Source of the DNA: Speluncibacter jeojiensis
Lineage (GTDB): Bacteria > Actinomycetota > Actinomycetes > Mycobacteriales > Mycobacteriaceae
Length of the DNA: 64,000 nt
Direction: 5' to 3'
NCBI RefSeq assembly: GCF_029589495.1
Contig: NZ_JAAIVF010000001.1
Coordinates: 1,426,001 to 1,490,000, forward strand
Below are positions 51,041 to 61,244 of this stretch, piece by piece. Position 1 is the stretch's first letter; the number at the start of each line of letters is the position of its first letter. The notes under the pieces were generated by a model, which was given only the letters and a program-made list of their open reading frames with translations, ran no database searches and was not told the DNA's origin. Position numbers and translations under genes: made by a program.

Positions 51041-53896
51041 CTAACGCACCACGTTGACCATCCGGCCGGGCACCACGATGACCTTCTTCGGTGCCTTGCC
51101 GTCGAGCAGCGCGACGATCTTCTCGTCCGCCAGGGCGAGCTTCTCGATGTCACCGGCCGCCATGTCGGTCGGCACCGTGATGCGGCTGCGCACCTTGCCG
51201 TTGACCTGGATCGGGTATTCGACGCTGTCCTCGACCAGCCACTTCTCGTCGGCGACCGGGAACGGTCCGTGCGCGAGCGAGCCGTCGTGCCCGAGCCGCG
51301 ACCACAACTCCTCGGCCAGGTGCGGCGCCAGCGGGGCGAGCATGAGCACCAGCGAATCGACCGCCTGCCGGGGCGCACCCTCCGGGTAGTCCTTGGTCAG
51401 GTGGTTGGTCAGCTCGATCAGCTTGGCGGCCGCGGTGTTGTCGCGCAGTGCGACGTAGTCCTCGTGGACGCCGGCGATCGTCTTGTTCAGCAGGCGGAGC
51501 GTGTCGTCGGAAGGGGTTGCGTCGGTGACGCGCACGGCCCCGGTCTCCTCGTCGACCACGGTGCGCCAGACGCGCTGCAGGAAGCGCTGCGCGCCGACGA
51601 CGTCCTTGGTCGCCCAGGGTCGGGAGGTGTCCAGCGGACCCATCGACATCTCGTACACGCGCAGGGTGTCGGCGCCGTAGGCGTCGCAGATGGCGTCCGG
51701 GGTCACCGAGTTCTTCAGCGACTTGCCCATCTTGCCGTACTCCCGGTTGACCTCCTGGCCGTCGTAGAAGAACTTGCCGTCCTTCTCGACGACCTCCTCC
51801 GCCGGCACGTAGACACCGCGGGAGTCGGTGTAGGCGTAGGCCTGTACGTAACCCTGGTTGTAGAGACGCCGGTACGGCTCGGACGAGCTCACGTGGCCGA
51901 GGTCGAACAGCACCTTGTGCCAGAAGCGCGCGTAGAGCAGATGCAGCACCGCGTGCTCGACACCGCCGACGTACAGGTCCACGCCGCCCGGGTCGCCGGC
52001 GCCGTGCAGCTCCGGCCGCGGCCCCATCCAGTACTGCTCGTTCGCCTTGGCGCAGAACGCATCCGAATTCTTCGGGTCGATGTAGCGCAGCTGATACCAC
52101 GAGCTGCCCGCCCACTGGGGCATCACGTTGGTGTCGCGCGTGTAGTGCCGCAGCCCGTCACCGAGATCCAGCTCGACGTCGACCCAGCCGGCCGCCTTGG
52201 CCAGCGGGGGAGAGGGCTCGGAGTCGGCGTCTTCGGGGTCGAAGCTGACCGGCGCGTAGTCCTCGACCTCCGGGAGTTCCACCGGCAGCATCGAATCCGG
52301 AAGCGGCACCGCGTTGCCATCGGCATCGTAGACGATCGGGAAGGGCTCGCCCCAGTAACGCTGGCGGGCGAAGAGCCAGTCGCGCAGCTTGTACTGCACG
52401 GTGCCCTCGCCGAGCCCGCGCTCCTCGAGCCAGGCGACCACGGCCGGCTTGGCCTGCCCGACCGTCATGCCGTTGAGATCGAGCCCCTCGTCGTTCGCGG
52501 AGTTGACCGTCGGACCGTCACCGGTGTGCGCACCGGTGGTCAGGTCCAGTTCGGAGGCGACGACCTCGACGATCGGCAGCCCGAACTTGGTGGCGAACTC
52601 CCAGTCGCGGTGGTCGTGCCCGGGCACGGCCATGATCGCGCCGGTGCCGTACCCGGTCAGCACGTAATCGGCGATGAAGATCGGAACCTGTTGCCCGTTC
52701 ACCGGATTGACCGCGTAGGCCCCGGTGAACACACCGGTCTTGTCCTTGTTCTCCTGGCGCTCGAGATCGGACTTCGCCACGATGGCCGCGCGGTAGGCGG
52801 CGACCGCCTCCTTCGGCGAGGCGGCGCCGTAGGTCCAGCGCTCGTCCACCCCGTCGGGCCAGGCCGCGGCGAGGACGGTGTCGACCAGCCGGTGCTCGGG
52901 CGCGAGCACCACATAGGTGGCACCGAACAGGGTGTCGGGGCGGGTGGTGAACACCTCGACGGCCTCGTCGGCCCCGGCCACCGCGAAGCGCACGCGCGCA
53001 CCCTGCGAGCGGCCGATCCAGTTGCGCTGCATGGTCTTGACCTTGTCCGGCCAGTCCAGCAGCTCGAGGTCGTCGACAAGGCGGTCGGAGTACGCGGTGA
53101 TCCGCATCATCCACTGTCGCAAGTTCTTCCGGAAGACCGGGAAGTTGCCGCGCTCGCTGCGGCCGTCGGCGGTGACCTCTTCGTTGGCCAGCACCGTACC
53201 GAGCCCCGGGCACCAGTTGACCATCGAATCCGAGTGGTACACCAGGCGATACGAGTCGAGTACCTTGCCGCGCTCGGCCTTCGTCAGCTCGGCCCACGCG
53301 CGGCCGCCGTCGAGAGTCCTTGCGCCGCTCTCGAACTCCGCTTCCAGATCGGCGATGGGCCGGGCCTTGCGCTGGTCGACGTCGTACCAGGCGTTGTAGA
53401 TCTGCAGGAAGATCCACTGCGTCCAGTGGTAGAAGTCGACGTCGGTGGTCGCCACCCGGCGGCGCTCGTCGTGCCCCAGGCCCAGGCGCCGGATCTGCGA
53501 CAGGTACCGCTCGATGTTGGCCTCGGTCGTGGTGCGCGGATGGGTGCCGGTCTGCACGGCGTACTGCTCGGCCGGCAGGCCGAAGGCGTCGAAGCCCATC
53601 GTGTGCAGCACGTTGTGCCCGTTCATGCGGTGATAGCGGGCGTAGACGTCGGTCGCGATGAAGCCGAGCGGGTGCCCGACGTGCAGGCCCGCGCCCGAGG
53701 GGTACGGGAACATGTCCAGCACGAACAGCTTGTCGTCGGGGACCTCGCCGGCCAGCGAACCCACCGGGTTCGGCGCGTCGAAGGTGCCGCGGTCGGTCCA
53801 CCGCTGCTGCCAGCGACGCTCGATCTCGCCCGCCAACTCCGCGGTGTAGCGGTGCTGCGGGGTCTCGTCGGGCTGGGTCTGTGCTGGCTTGGTCAC
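51041..53896 (-). CDS. leuS: Leucyl-tRNA synthetase
   Basis: A 951-aa class I synthetase. The HIGH motif is HVGH (residues 72-75) after [11 protein letters not shown], the KMSKS motif is KMGKS near residue 720, and the editing domain has the [12 protein letters not shown] block. The C-terminal anticodon-binding and Leu-specific domains are complete. The start is a GTG. A 34-base nested hairpin and the leaderless SdpI promoter lie in the divergent region. No T-box leader is visible. Confidence 0.95.
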   Translation of the reverse strand: MTKPAQTQPDETPQHRYTAELAGEIERRWQQRWTDRGTFDAPNPVGSLAGEVPDDKLFVLDMFPYPSGAGLHVGHPLGFIATDVYARYHRMNGHNVLHTMGFDAFGLPAEQYAVQTGTHPRTTTEANIERYLSQIRRLGLGHDERRRVATTDVDFYHWTQWIFLQIYNAWYDVDQRKARPIADLEAEFESGARTLDGGRAWAELTKAERGKVLDSYRLVYHSDSMVNWCPGLGTVLANEEVTADGRSERGNFPVFRKNLRQWMMRITAYSDRLVDDLELLDWPDKVKTMQRNWIGRSQGARVRFAVAGADEAVEVFTTRPDTLFGATYVVLAPEHRLVDTVLAAAWPDGVDERWTYGAASPKEAVAAYRAAIVAKSDLERQENKDKTGVFTGAYAVNPVNGQQVPIFIADYVLTGYGTGAIMAVPGHDHRDWEFATKFGLPIVEVVASELDLTTGAHTGDGPTVNSANDEGLDLNGMTVGQAKPAVVAWLEERGLGEGTVQYKLRDWLFARQRYWGEPFPIVYDADGNAVPLPDSMLPVELPEVEDYAPVSFDPEDADSEPSPPLAKAAGWVDVELDLGDGLRHYTRDTNVMPQWAGSSWYQLRYIDPKNSDAFCAKANEQYWMGPRPELHGAGDPGGVDLYVGGVEHAVLHLLYARFWHKVLFDLGHVSSSEPYRRLYNQGYVQAYAYTDSRGVYVPAEEVVEKDGKFFYDGQEVNREYGKMGKSLKNSVTPDAICDAYGADTLRVYEMSMGPLDTSRPWATKDVVGAQRFLQRVWRTVVDEETGAVRVTDATPSDDTLRLLNKTIAGVHEDYVALRDNTAAAKLIELTNHLTKDYPEGAPRQAVDSLVLMLAPLAPHLAEELWSRLGHDGSLAHGPFPVADEKWLVEDSVEYPIQVNGKVRSRITVPTDMAAGDIEKLALADEKIVALLDGKAPKKVIVVPGRMVNVVR

Positions 53897-53963
53897 GGCT
53901 GTCGCTATCTACTCGCTGCTGGGAACTACCGCCTCACAGCCTAAGGTGTCCGCGCGGCCGAGC

Positions 53964-53997
53964 AGAGACCCGGTAGGCAGCGTTTTGCCTGGTCTCT
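53964..53997. promoter_or_regulatory. Nested hairpin between leuS and SdpI genes
   Basis: AGAGACC pairs with GGTCTCT (7 bp), and inside it AGGCA pairs with TGCCT (5 bp) around GCGTTT, with a 4-base bulge on one side. On the minus strand it would lie 68 bases before the leuS start, in its 5' region or promoter. It might be an operator or leader structure. Confidence 0.4.
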
Positions 53998-54009
53998 TAC
54001 CATGGTGGG

Positions 54010-54429
54010 GTGTTGATCGTCGCCGTCCTGTTCCTGATCGCCGCCGTCGCCCTCGGTGGGATCTCTGTCGTGGCCCTGTCCGGCAGGCTGCCGCGGAACC
54101 GGTACCTCGGCGTGCGGACTCCCGCGACGCTGCGCGACGAGCAGACCTTCCGGCTGGCCAACCGGGTCGCCGCCCCCACGATGGCGGCGGGCGCGTTCGT
54201 GTTGCTGCTCGGCGGTCTGGGCGCGCTGCTCTTCAGCACCGTCGCCGGCATCGTCGCGGTCGTCGTCTGCCTGGTCGCCGCGCTGGTCATCGCCGGTATC
54301 GGCGGCGCGTTGGGCGCCCGTGCGGCGGAGTCGCTGCCGACCCCCGACGACCTGGGCGCGTGCGGTAGTTCCTGCGGCGCGTGCTCGCTCAAGGACGCCT
54401 GCGAGAGCGCCGTCGGCCACGAGCACTGA
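54010..54429 (+). CDS. SdpI-family membrane protein with Cys-rich tail
   Basis: A 139-aa protein with about three membrane helices and the SdpI block LPRNRYLGVRTPATLRDEQT. SdpI-type proteins give immunity to cannibalism toxins in Bacillus, but most relatives are uncharacterised. The C-terminal tail, CGSSCGACSLKDAC, is an added cysteine cluster (C-x3-C-x2-C-x5-C) that could bind a metal or iron-sulfur cluster. The -10 TACCAT lies 6 bases before the GTG start, giving a leaderless mRNA. Confidence 0.8.
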   Translation: MLIVAVLFLIAAVALGGISVVALSGRLPRNRYLGVRTPATLRDEQTFRLANRVAAPTMAAGAFVLLLGGLGALLFSTVAGIVAVVVCLVAALVIAGIGGALGARAAESLPTPDDLGACGSSCGACSLKDACESAVGHEH

Positions 54430-54483
54430 GGTCCCGAGCGAGGACCGTCGCCTGGTCTTTTCCGGCACCTGAGGCGCCGGTGA

Positions 54484-55257
54484 GTGGCACAGTGGATTTC
54501 TGTGGGAGCCCTCGCGACGGCCGGCGGACCGCTCGCTCTCGCCGCCCAGCACGGCCAGGGATGGCCGCAGGTCGGCGAGCTGCTGGTCGCCTTCGTGTTG
54601 TCCGCGCTGATCGGCTTCGAACGCGAGATCCGCGGCAAGAACGCCGGGCTGCGCACCCAGGCGATCGTCGGCACCACCGCTGCGCTGATCGTGCTGGTCA
54701 GCAAGTACGGATTCGGTGACGTCCTCGCCAAGGGCTACGTCATCCTGGACCCGTCCCGGGTCGCCGCGCAGATCGTCACCGGCATCGGCTTCCTCGGCGC
54801 GGGCCTGATCATCACCCGCCAGGGCGCGATCCGCGGCCTGACCACGGCCGCCTCGGTCTGGGAGACCGCCGCCATCGGCATGGCCGCCGGCGCGGGGCTG
54901 CCGCTGCTGGCGGTGCTGGTCACCGTGCTGCACTTCGTCGTCGTGCTCGGGCTGGGCCCGCTGATCAGACGGATTCCCGCGCGGCTGCGCGGCTCGGTGC
55001 GGATCTTCGTCATCTACGAGGACGGCCGCGGCATCCTGCGTCAGCTGCTGACCGTGTGCAGCACCCACAACTGGGTGGTCACGACCCTCTCGGACGAGCC
55101 GTCCGGCACCGACCTGGGCCCGCTGCACGGTGCCGAACCGGGCCGGGTCGGGATCATGATGTCGCTGTCCGGGCGCGGCGTACACCAGGCGACGAACGTC
55201 ATCGGGGCCGTCGACGGCGTCGACGCGGTGCACCGCGTGGACGAGTCGACGGAATAG
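54484..55257 (+). CDS. mgtC: MgtC/SapB-family membrane protein
   Basis: A 257-aa protein with four to five membrane helices. [35 protein letters not shown] and [12 protein letters not shown] are the MgtC landmarks. A C-terminal soluble ACT-like domain (about residues 165-257) follows. MgtC proteins help growth at low magnesium and inside host cells, partly through the F-type ATPase. The GTG start is weakly supported. It lies between SdpI and ClC genes on the same strand. Confidence 0.85.
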   Translation: MAQWISVGALATAGGPLALAAQHGQGWPQVGELLVAFVLSALIGFEREIRGKNAGLRTQAIVGTTAALIVLVSKYGFGDVLAKGYVILDPSRVAAQIVTGIGFLGAGLIITRQGAIRGLTTAASVWETAAIGMAAGAGLPLLAVLVTVLHFVVVLGLGPLIRRIPARLRGSVRIFVIYEDGRGILRQLLTVCSTHNWVVTTLSDEPSGTDLGPLHGAEPGRVGIMMSLSGRGVHQATNVIGAVDGVDAVHRVDESTE

Positions 55258-55276
55258 CGTCCTACTGTCGAAGACC

Positions 55277-57340
55277 GTGGCGATGACACTCACACCCCGG
55301 TCGATCGAGGCGGCGACCTCACGATGGCTCGGCCGCGCCGGCTATCTGCGCAAGTGGGTCGCACTCGGGATCGCGATCGGGATCATCGCCGGACTCGGCG
55401 CGGTGGTGTTCTATCTGGCGCTGACCGGCGCGACGCACCTGCTGCTGGAGACCCTCGGCGGATACGCCCCACCGAAGCCGGTCGGTGAGGGCGGCGGCGC
55501 GGCCGGTGGCGGGCACGTCGGCTGGGACCAGTTCACGCGGCCGTGGGCGATCCCGCTGGTGGTCTGCCTGGGCGGCCTGGCCTCGGGGTTTCTGGTCTTC
55601 ACCTTTGCTCCGGAGGCCGAGGGGCACGGCACCGACTCGGCCATCGAGGCGGTGCACAAGAACCCGCGGATGATCCGCATGCGCGCGGTGATCGTCAAGC
55701 TCATCGCCTCGGCCATCACGATCGGCTCCGGCGGCTCCGGCGGCCGGGAGGGGCCCACCGCGCAGATCTCCGCGGGCTTCGGCTCGCTGTTGGCGCGCCG
55801 GCTCGACCTGTCGCCCGAGGACGGGCGGATCGCGGTGTCGGTGGGCATCGGCGCCGGCATCGGTGCAATCTTCGGGGCGCCGCTGGGCGGGGCGGTGCTC
55901 GCCGGCGCGATCGTCTACCGCGACGACTTCGAGACCGAGGCGCTCGTACCCGGGCTGATCACCTCGATCGTCAGCTACACGGTGTTCGGCTCGATGATGG
56001 GTTTCAGCCCGCTGTTCGGGTACGCGGCACAGGACTACCGGTTCGATCAGCCGCTGCAACTGGTGTGGTTCGCGCTCATCGGACTGGTCGCCGGGCTGGT
56101 CGGGCTCGCCTACATCCGCGGCTTCTACGGCATCGGTGCGCTGTTCCGCCGACTGCGTCTGGCCCGGGTGCTCAAGCCCGCCCTGGGTGGCCTGCTGGTC
56201 GGCCTGCTGGGGCTGGCGCTGCCGGAGGTACTCGGCAGCGGGTACGGCTGGGTGCAGGAGTCGCTGGACCGGTCGGCGCTGCTGTCGCTGCCGCTGTGGG
56301 TGGTCCTGCTGCTGCCGTTCGCGAAGATCCTCGCGACGGCACTGTCGATCGGCAGCGGGGGATCCGGCGGCATCTTCGGCCCCGGCATGGTGATCGGCGC
56401 CTTCGTCGGCGCGGCCGTGTGGCGGCTCCTCGAGCCGATCGCACCGCAGGTGCCGCACAGTCCCGCGCCGTTCGTGATCGTCGGCATGATGGCTTGCTTC
56501 GGCAGCGCCGCGCGCGCACCGCTGGCGATCATGCTCATGGTCGCCGAGATGACCGGCAGCCTGACGATCCTGGCGCCGGCGATGGTCGCGGTCGGGCTCG
56601 CATACCTGATCGTTCGGCACTTCGGCGCGACGATCTACCGTTCCCAGTTGACCAACCGGGACGAGGCCCGGGCGGCTCGGCTGCACCGCGGGCTGCCACT
56701 GCTCGCGCGGATCCCGGTGACCGCGGCGATGGCCGCCCCCCGGTTGGTGCTCGACGCGCACGCGTCCGCCGCCGAGGCCGGGCGACTGGCCGGCGATGCC
56801 TCGGTACCGGGCGCGCCCGTCGTCGACGACGAGGGCCGGTACGTCGGTGTGTTCACCGCGGCCGACGGTGCGCCGGGCACGACCGGCACCGCCGGACACA
56901 TGGCCGATCCGACCGTCGCGACGGTGGCGCTCTCGGCGAGCCTCTTCGAGGCCTTCGACGCGCTGCCCGACGGTCAGCACTGGCTCACGGTGCTCGACGA
57001 CGATCGTCGCGTCCGCGGGATCATCGCGGTCGGCGACATCGTGCGGGCCTACCGCCGGGCCGCCGAAGTGGACAACATCCGGATCAACGCCGTCGCGAGC
57101 GACGCCGAACTGCTCGAGGTCCGGGTCGGCTCGGACTCACCGGTGCAGGGCCGCCGGCTCGACGAACGCCTCCTCCCGACCGGAACGCTGGTCGTCTCCG
57201 TCGCCAGGGACGGCACCGTGCTGCCCGCCGAGGCGTCGACGGTGCTCGGTGAGGGCAGTCTCGTCACCGTGCTCACCGCACCGGCACACCTCGAGCGGGT
57301 GCGGGTGTTGCTCTCGGGTTCGTCGAACACCTCCGGCTGA
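55277..57340 (+). CDS. ClC-type chloride channel/antiporter with CBS and TrkA-C-like ends
   Basis: A 687-aa protein. The ClC core spans about residues 25-460; GSGGSGGREGP contains the gating Glu158, and GSGGSGGIFGP is the second selectivity block. A CBS pair (about 490-590) and a TrkA-C-like domain (about 595-680: ELLEVRVGSDSPVQG) follow, suggesting regulation by nucleotides or other ligands. An in-frame ATG 6 bases after the GTG is possible. Proton/chloride exchange is typical for proteins with the gating glutamate. Confidence 0.87.
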   Translation: MAMTLTPRSIEAATSRWLGRAGYLRKWVALGIAIGIIAGLGAVVFYLALTGATHLLLETLGGYAPPKPVGEGGGAAGGGHVGWDQFTRPWAIPLVVCLGGLASGFLVFTFAPEAEGHGTDSAIEAVHKNPRMIRMRAVIVKLIASAITIGSGGSGGREGPTAQISAGFGSLLARRLDLSPEDGRIAVSVGIGAGIGAIFGAPLGGAVLAGAIVYRDDFETEALVPGLITSIVSYTVFGSMMGFSPLFGYAAQDYRFDQPLQLVWFALIGLVAGLVGLAYIRGFYGIGALFRRLRLARVLKPALGGLLVGLLGLALPEVLGSGYGWVQESLDRSALLSLPLWVVLLLPFAKILATALSIGSGGSGGIFGPGMVIGAFVGAAVWRLLEPIAPQVPHSPAPFVIVGMMACFGSAARAPLAIMLMVAEMTGSLTILAPAMVAVGLAYLIVRHFGATIYRSQLTNRDEARAARLHRGLPLLARIPVTAAMAAPRLVLDAHASAAEAGRLAGDASVPGAPVVDDEGRYVGVFTAADGAPGTTGTAGHMADPTVATVALSASLFEAFDALPDGQHWLTVLDDDRRVRGIIAVGDIVRAYRRAAEVDNIRINAVASDAELLEVRVGSDSPVQGRRLDERLLPTGTLVVSVARDGTVLPAEASTVLGEGSLVTVLTAPAHLERVRVLLSGSSNTSG

Positions 57341-57395
57341 GCCGGTCCGGCGATACCGTCGAACCAGGACCGATCGCGACCAGGAGGCCATCCTC

Positions 57396-57737
57396 ATGAG
57401 TCAGAAGATCTCCACCACCGACCTTCCCGACGGCGCCGTGATCGGGGTCGGCAAGTACGCGGTCGGCAACGCCGGCGGCGAGTACTTCGCGGTGAGCCGC
57501 AAATGCCGGCACCTGCGCGCCGACCTCGCGGACGGCAGCATCGACGACGACGGATGCCTGGTGTGCCCGTGGCACGGCGCCAAGTACGACGTCGCGACCG
57601 GGCACATGGTGCTCGGTCCGCAGGGGGTGTTCGCGAAGATCCCCGGGCTGGACGCGGCGGTCGAGGCACTGACGCGGCTCTGGCCGCTGCGCCGCGGCAG
57701 GCTCGAACAGCGCGGCGACGACCTGTATCTGAGCTGA
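57396..57737 (+). CDS. Small Rieske [2Fe-2S] protein
   Basis: A 113-aa soluble protein with the full Rieske set: C37-x-H39 (KCRHL) and C57-x2-H60 (CPWHG). It resembles the ferredoxin or small subunit used by non-heme oxygenases. AGGAGG stands 6 bases before the ATG. The hydrophilic C-terminus lacks a flavin or second domain, so it is not KshB. Its partner is unknown. Confidence 0.83.
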   Translation: MSQKISTTDLPDGAVIGVGKYAVGNAGGEYFAVSRKCRHLRADLADGSIDDDGCLVCPWHGAKYDVATGHMVLGPQGVFAKIPGLDAAVEALTRLWPLRRGRLEQRGDDLYLS

Positions 57738-57738
57738 A

Positions 57739-58608
57739 CTATTCGGGCGTCTCGCCCTGGCCCAGGCGTACGTTATTGCCGCGGATCGCGTCCATCAACG
57801 CCCGCGCCGGGGCGGTCGGCGTGCTCTGCCGCGTCACCAGCACGAATTCGACCTCGCCGGGGTCGGGCAGGCCGAGTCGTCCGCCGACGGGCACCAGGTC
57901 GGCGGGCAGCAGCGACTTCGCGTGCACGATGTAGCCGAGCCCGGCCAGCACCGCCGCGCGCAGCCCCGCCCTGCTGTTGGCCAGGCAGGTCTGCCGGCTG
58001 GCCATGCGCGCCTGTTCGAGCGCGGCGAGCGCGCACTGCCGGGTGATGCTCGGCGTCGGGTACGACACGAGGGGCACCGGAGTGCTCGGATCCCAGGCGG
58101 CGTCGCGGGGTCCGGCCCAGACCAGCCGGTCGCGGTCGACGAGGTCGCCGTGCATCTCGCCGGGTCGTCGCATCACGAAGGCCAGGTCGAGCTCTCCGGC
58201 GCGCAACTGCGCGTGCACCTCCTTGCTCAAACCGACGGTCAGTTGCACGTCGACCATCGGGTGGCTACGGCGGAACTCGAGCAGGATCTGCGGCAGCCCC
58301 CGGGCGACCAGGTCCTCGGACGCCCCGAAGCGGAGGCGCCCGGCCAATGTCGACTCGGCGAAATAACGTTGCGCCTGGTCCTGGGCGTCGAGGATGGACC
58401 GGGCGAACCCGACCATCGCGGTCCCGTCGGCGGTCAGCTCGACGGTGTGGGTGTCACGCAGGAACAGCTCGCGCCCGACCGCCTTCTCGAGCCGCGCGAT
58501 GTGACCGCTGACGGTGGATTGGCGCAGGCCGAGGCGCCGGGCCGCGGCCGTGAAGCCGCCGGACTGTTCCACGGCGAGGAAGCTGCGCAGCAGCACCGGA
58601 TCGAACAT
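57739..58608 (-). CDS. LysR-family transcriptional regulator
   Basis: A 289-aa regulator. The N-terminal helix-turn-helix is MFDPVLLRSFLAVEQSGGFT then SGHIARLEKAVGRELF, and the rest is the periplasmic-binding-like effector domain. TAGGCA lies 7 bases before the ATG at 58608, supporting this leaderless start over one 39 bases upstream. It is divergent from a BASS-type transporter, with an ATC-N9-GAT box between, so it probably controls that gene. Confidence 0.85.
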   Translation of the reverse strand: MFDPVLLRSFLAVEQSGGFTAAARRLGLRQSTVSGHIARLEKAVGRELFLRDTHTVELTADGTAMVGFARSILDAQDQAQRYFAESTLAGRLRFGASEDLVARGLPQILLEFRRSHPMVDVQLTVGLSKEVHAQLRAGELDLAFVMRRPGEMHGDLVDRDRLVWAGPRDAAWDPSTPVPLVSYPTPSITRQCALAALEQARMASRQTCLANSRAGLRAAVLAGLGYIVHAKSLLPADLVPVGGRLGLPDPGEVEFVLVTRQSTPTAPARALMDAIRGNNVRLGQGETPE

Positions 58609-58620
58609 GCCCACATGCCT

Positions 58621-58635
58621 ATCATGAATCGTGAT
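58621..58635. promoter_or_regulatory. LysR-type binding box
   Basis: ATCATGAATCGTGAT is ATC-N9-GAT, containing the T-N11-A core of LysR sites. It lies between the divergent LysR and BASS genes and overlaps the LysR -10. Confidence 0.6.
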
Positions 58636-58693
58636 CGCCTTGAACATGGCGAACGGTTTTGATGATGGGTGCGGTCGCGGATACCGTTGATCT

Positions 58694-59704
58694 GTGCGTT
58701 TTCTCAGCAGGTTCTACATCGACGGGTTCATCCTGTCGATCCTCGGCATGGTCGTTCTGGCCAGCGTGCTCCCAGCACACGGCAGCGGCGCCGAGGTACT
58801 GGACTGGGCTGTCAAGATCGCGATCGGGCTGCTGTTCTTCCTGTACGGCGCCCGGCTGTCGCCCCAGGAGGCGTTCGAGGGGGTCCGCCACTGGCGGCTG
58901 CACTCGGTGGTGCTGGCCGCCACGTTCGTGCTGTTCCCGCTGATCGGCCTGGCGCTGCGGATCCTCGAGCCCACGATCATCTCCGACGACCTGTACAAGG
59001 GCATCCTGTTCCTGTGCCTGGTCCCGTCGACCGTGCAGTCGTCGATCGCGTTCACGTCGATCGCGAAGGGCAATGTCGCAGCGGCGATCGTCAGCGCGTC
59101 GTTCTCGAACCTGATCGGCGTGTTCCTGACCCCGCTGCTGGTCATCCTGCTGATGGACACCACCGGGCAGGCCAAGGTCGACGCGTCGTCGATCCTCGAC
59201 ATCGTCCTGCAGTTGCTGGTGCCGTTCCTGGTCGGCCAGTTGGTGCGGCCGCTCATCTCCGATTGGCTCACACGGCACGCGGCGCCGACCAAGCTCGTCG
59301 ACCGTGGATCAATCCTGCTGGTCGTGTACTCGGCATTCAGCGAGGGGATGAACGAGCACATCTGGTCGAGCACCTCGGTGTGGCAGATCCTGACGGTGGT
59401 CGGGGTGTGCATCGCGATCCTCGCGGTCGTGCTGGCGGTCACCGCGTTCGCCGGCCGGTCGCTGGGATTCTCGTGGCCGGACCGGATCGTGATCATCTTC
59501 TGCGGCTCGAAGAAGTCCCTGGCGTCGGGTCTGCCGATGGCGACGGTGCTGTTCGCCGGCCACTCGGTCGGGCTGATCGTGCTGCCGCTGATGATCTTCC
59601 ACCAGATCCAGTTGGTCGTGTGCGCGGCGCTGGCGCAGCGTTTCGCGAAGAAGTCCGGCGAACTCGAGCTGCAAGCGCAGGCGCAACCGCAAACCGCGGG
59701 CTGA
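58694..59704 (+). CDS. Bile acid:sodium symporter (BASS) family transporter
   Basis: A 336-aa membrane protein with about ten helices of the SBF-like (YfeH-type) group. LYGARLSPQEAFEGVRHWRL, CLVPSTVQSSIAFTSIAKGN and CGSKKSLASGLPMATVLF are family landmarks. Substrates of bacterial members include organic anions, not always bile acids. The -10 TACCGT (58682-58687) lies 6 bases before the GTG start. It is divergent from a LysR gene and upstream of glutamate decarboxylase. Confidence 0.82.
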   Translation: MRFLSRFYIDGFILSILGMVVLASVLPAHGSGAEVLDWAVKIAIGLLFFLYGARLSPQEAFEGVRHWRLHSVVLAATFVLFPLIGLALRILEPTIISDDLYKGILFLCLVPSTVQSSIAFTSIAKGNVAAAIVSASFSNLIGVFLTPLLVILLMDTTGQAKVDASSILDIVLQLLVPFLVGQLVRPLISDWLTRHAAPTKLVDRGSILLVVYSAFSEGMNEHIWSSTSVWQILTVVGVCIAILAVVLAVTAFAGRSLGFSWPDRIVIIFCGSKKSLASGLPMATVLFAGHSVGLIVLPLMIFHQIQLVVCAALAQRFAKKSGELELQAQAQPQTAG

Positions 59705-59793
59705 CACCCTGTGCGGCGTCGAACAGCGCCCCGGCCGGGCCGTTACTGGCTACCGTTGGTCACGACCAACCACACCGATGCCCGGAGGTAGTC

Positions 59794-61194
59794 GTGGCCA
59801 CATCGCGCAAAGCCGACTCGTACCGCTATGCGAAGGGCACCATCGCCCCCGCGTACACCGGTCGCCTGGGGACCGAGAAGATCCCGGCGCTGCGCCTGCC
59901 CGACGCCGAGATGGACCCGGAGGCCGCATACCGGTTCATCCACGACGAACTGATGCTCGACGGCAGCTCGCGGCTCAACCTCGCCACCTTCGTCACCACG
60001 TGGATGGACCCCGAGGCCGAGAAGATCATGTCGGAGACGTTCGACAAGAACATGATCGACAAGGACGAGTACCCGATCACCGCCTCGATCGAATCACGTT
60101 GCGTGGCAATCGTGGCGGACCTGTTCCACGCGCCGGGGCTGTCCGAGTCCGATCCGTCCAGCGCGACCGGCGTCTCGACGATCGGCTCCAGTGAGGCGGT
60201 CATGCTGGCCGGACTCGCCCTCAAGTGGCGCTGGCGCGAGGCACGCAAGGCGGCAGGCAAGGATGCCGCGCGGCCGAACTTGGTGCTGGGCAGCAACGTT
60301 CAGGTGGTCTGGGAGAAGTTCTGCCGCTACTTCGAGGTCGAGCCGAAGTACCTGCCGATGGCGCAGGGCCGCTACACGATCACCCCCGAGCAGGTGCGTG
60401 AGGCCGTCGACGAGAACACCATCGGCGTGGTGGCCATCCTGGGCACCACCTTCACCGGCGAGTTCGAGCCGATCGCCGAGATCGCTTCCGTACTCGACGA
60501 ACTCGCGTCGTCCGGCGGACCCGACGTGCCGGTCCACGTGGACGCCGCCAGCGGCGGATTCGTGGCGCCGTTCATCCACCCGCACCTGCGGTGGGACTTC
60601 CGGGTACCCCGGGTGGTGTCGATCAACGTGAGCGGCCACAAGTACGGATTGACCTATCCCGGAATCGGTTTCGTGCTGTGGCGCTCGCGTGAACACCTCC
60701 CCGAGGAGCTGGTGTTCCGGGTCAACTACCTCGGCGGCGACATGCCCACGTTCACGCTGAACTTCTCCCGGCCCGGCAATCAGGTCATCGGCCAGTACTA
60801 CAACTTCCTGCGGCTGGGCCGGGCCGGCTACACGCACATCATGTCGGCGCTGCGCGACACCGCGGTGTGGCTGGGGGAGCAGATCGCGAAGATCGAGGGC
60901 CTGCAGCTGATCAGCGACGGCACCGCCATCCCGGTGCTGGCCTTCGAACTGGTCGACGACCCGGGCTTCACGGTCTTCGACATCTCGCACGAGCTGCGCG
61001 CGGAGGGCTGGCAGGTGCCCGCCTACACGATGCCCGCCGACGCCGAGGACGTCGCGGTGCTGCGGATCGTGGTGCGCGAGGGCTTCAGCGGCGACCTCGC
61101 CCGGTTGCTGCGCGACACCATCGACACGGTGTGCACCCGACTGCGCGAGCAGAAGGTCCGGCCGCAGTCGCACGCAAGCCACTTCGCGCACTGA
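59794..61194 (+). CDS. gadB: Glutamate decarboxylase
   Basis: A 466-aa PLP enzyme that converts glutamate to GABA and uses up a proton. Lys283 in SGHKYGLTYPG binds PLP, and DAASGGF (Asp250) contacts the cofactor, equivalent to Asp243 and Lys276 of E. coli GadB. GGAGG is 5 bases before the GTG. No glutamate/GABA antiporter is next to it. It ends just before a long hairpin. Confidence 0.93.
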   Translation: MATSRKADSYRYAKGTIAPAYTGRLGTEKIPALRLPDAEMDPEAAYRFIHDELMLDGSSRLNLATFVTTWMDPEAEKIMSETFDKNMIDKDEYPITASIESRCVAIVADLFHAPGLSESDPSSATGVSTIGSSEAVMLAGLALKWRWREARKAAGKDAARPNLVLGSNVQVVWEKFCRYFEVEPKYLPMAQGRYTITPEQVREAVDENTIGVVAILGTTFTGEFEPIAEIASVLDELASSGGPDVPVHVDAASGGFVAPFIHPHLRWDFRVPRVVSINVSGHKYGLTYPGIGFVLWRSREHLPEELVFRVNYLGGDMPTFTLNFSRPGNQVIGQYYNFLRLGRAGYTHIMSALRDTAVWLGEQIAKIEGLQLISDGTAIPVLAFELVDDPGFTVFDISHELRAEGWQVPAYTMPADAEDVAVLRIVVREGFSGDLARLLRDTIDTVCTRLREQKVRPQSHASHFAH

Positions 61195-61198
61195 GGCC

Positions 61199-61244
61199 GC
61201 CGTGCGTGAGTTGCGGGGCCGCGACCCCGCAACTCACGCACGGC
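61199..61244. terminator. 20-bp perfect hairpin holding a stop codon
   Basis: Bases 61199-61218 pair perfectly with 61225-61244 around CCGCGA. It begins 5 bases after the gadB stop. The right arm also encodes the last codons and stop (61234-61236) of the convergent epimerase gene. It likely acts as a two-way terminator. Confidence 0.8.

Noticed and set aside
49493-53944. A very long open frame on the plus strand opposite leuS and the PucR/hydrolase genes.
   Set aside because: It is a shadow caused by high GC at third positions; the product is rich in Arg, Gly, His and Asp without motifs, and leuS is beyond doubt on the other strand.
53897-54009. A T-box leader for leuS.
   Set aside because: The region is too short and has no T-box bulge sequence; only a small nested hairpin is present.
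57396-57737. The small Rieske protein as the KshA reductase partner KshB.
   Set aside because: KshB has FAD and NAD domains plus a plant-type ferredoxin; this protein has only a Rieske fold and is 37 kb from kshA.
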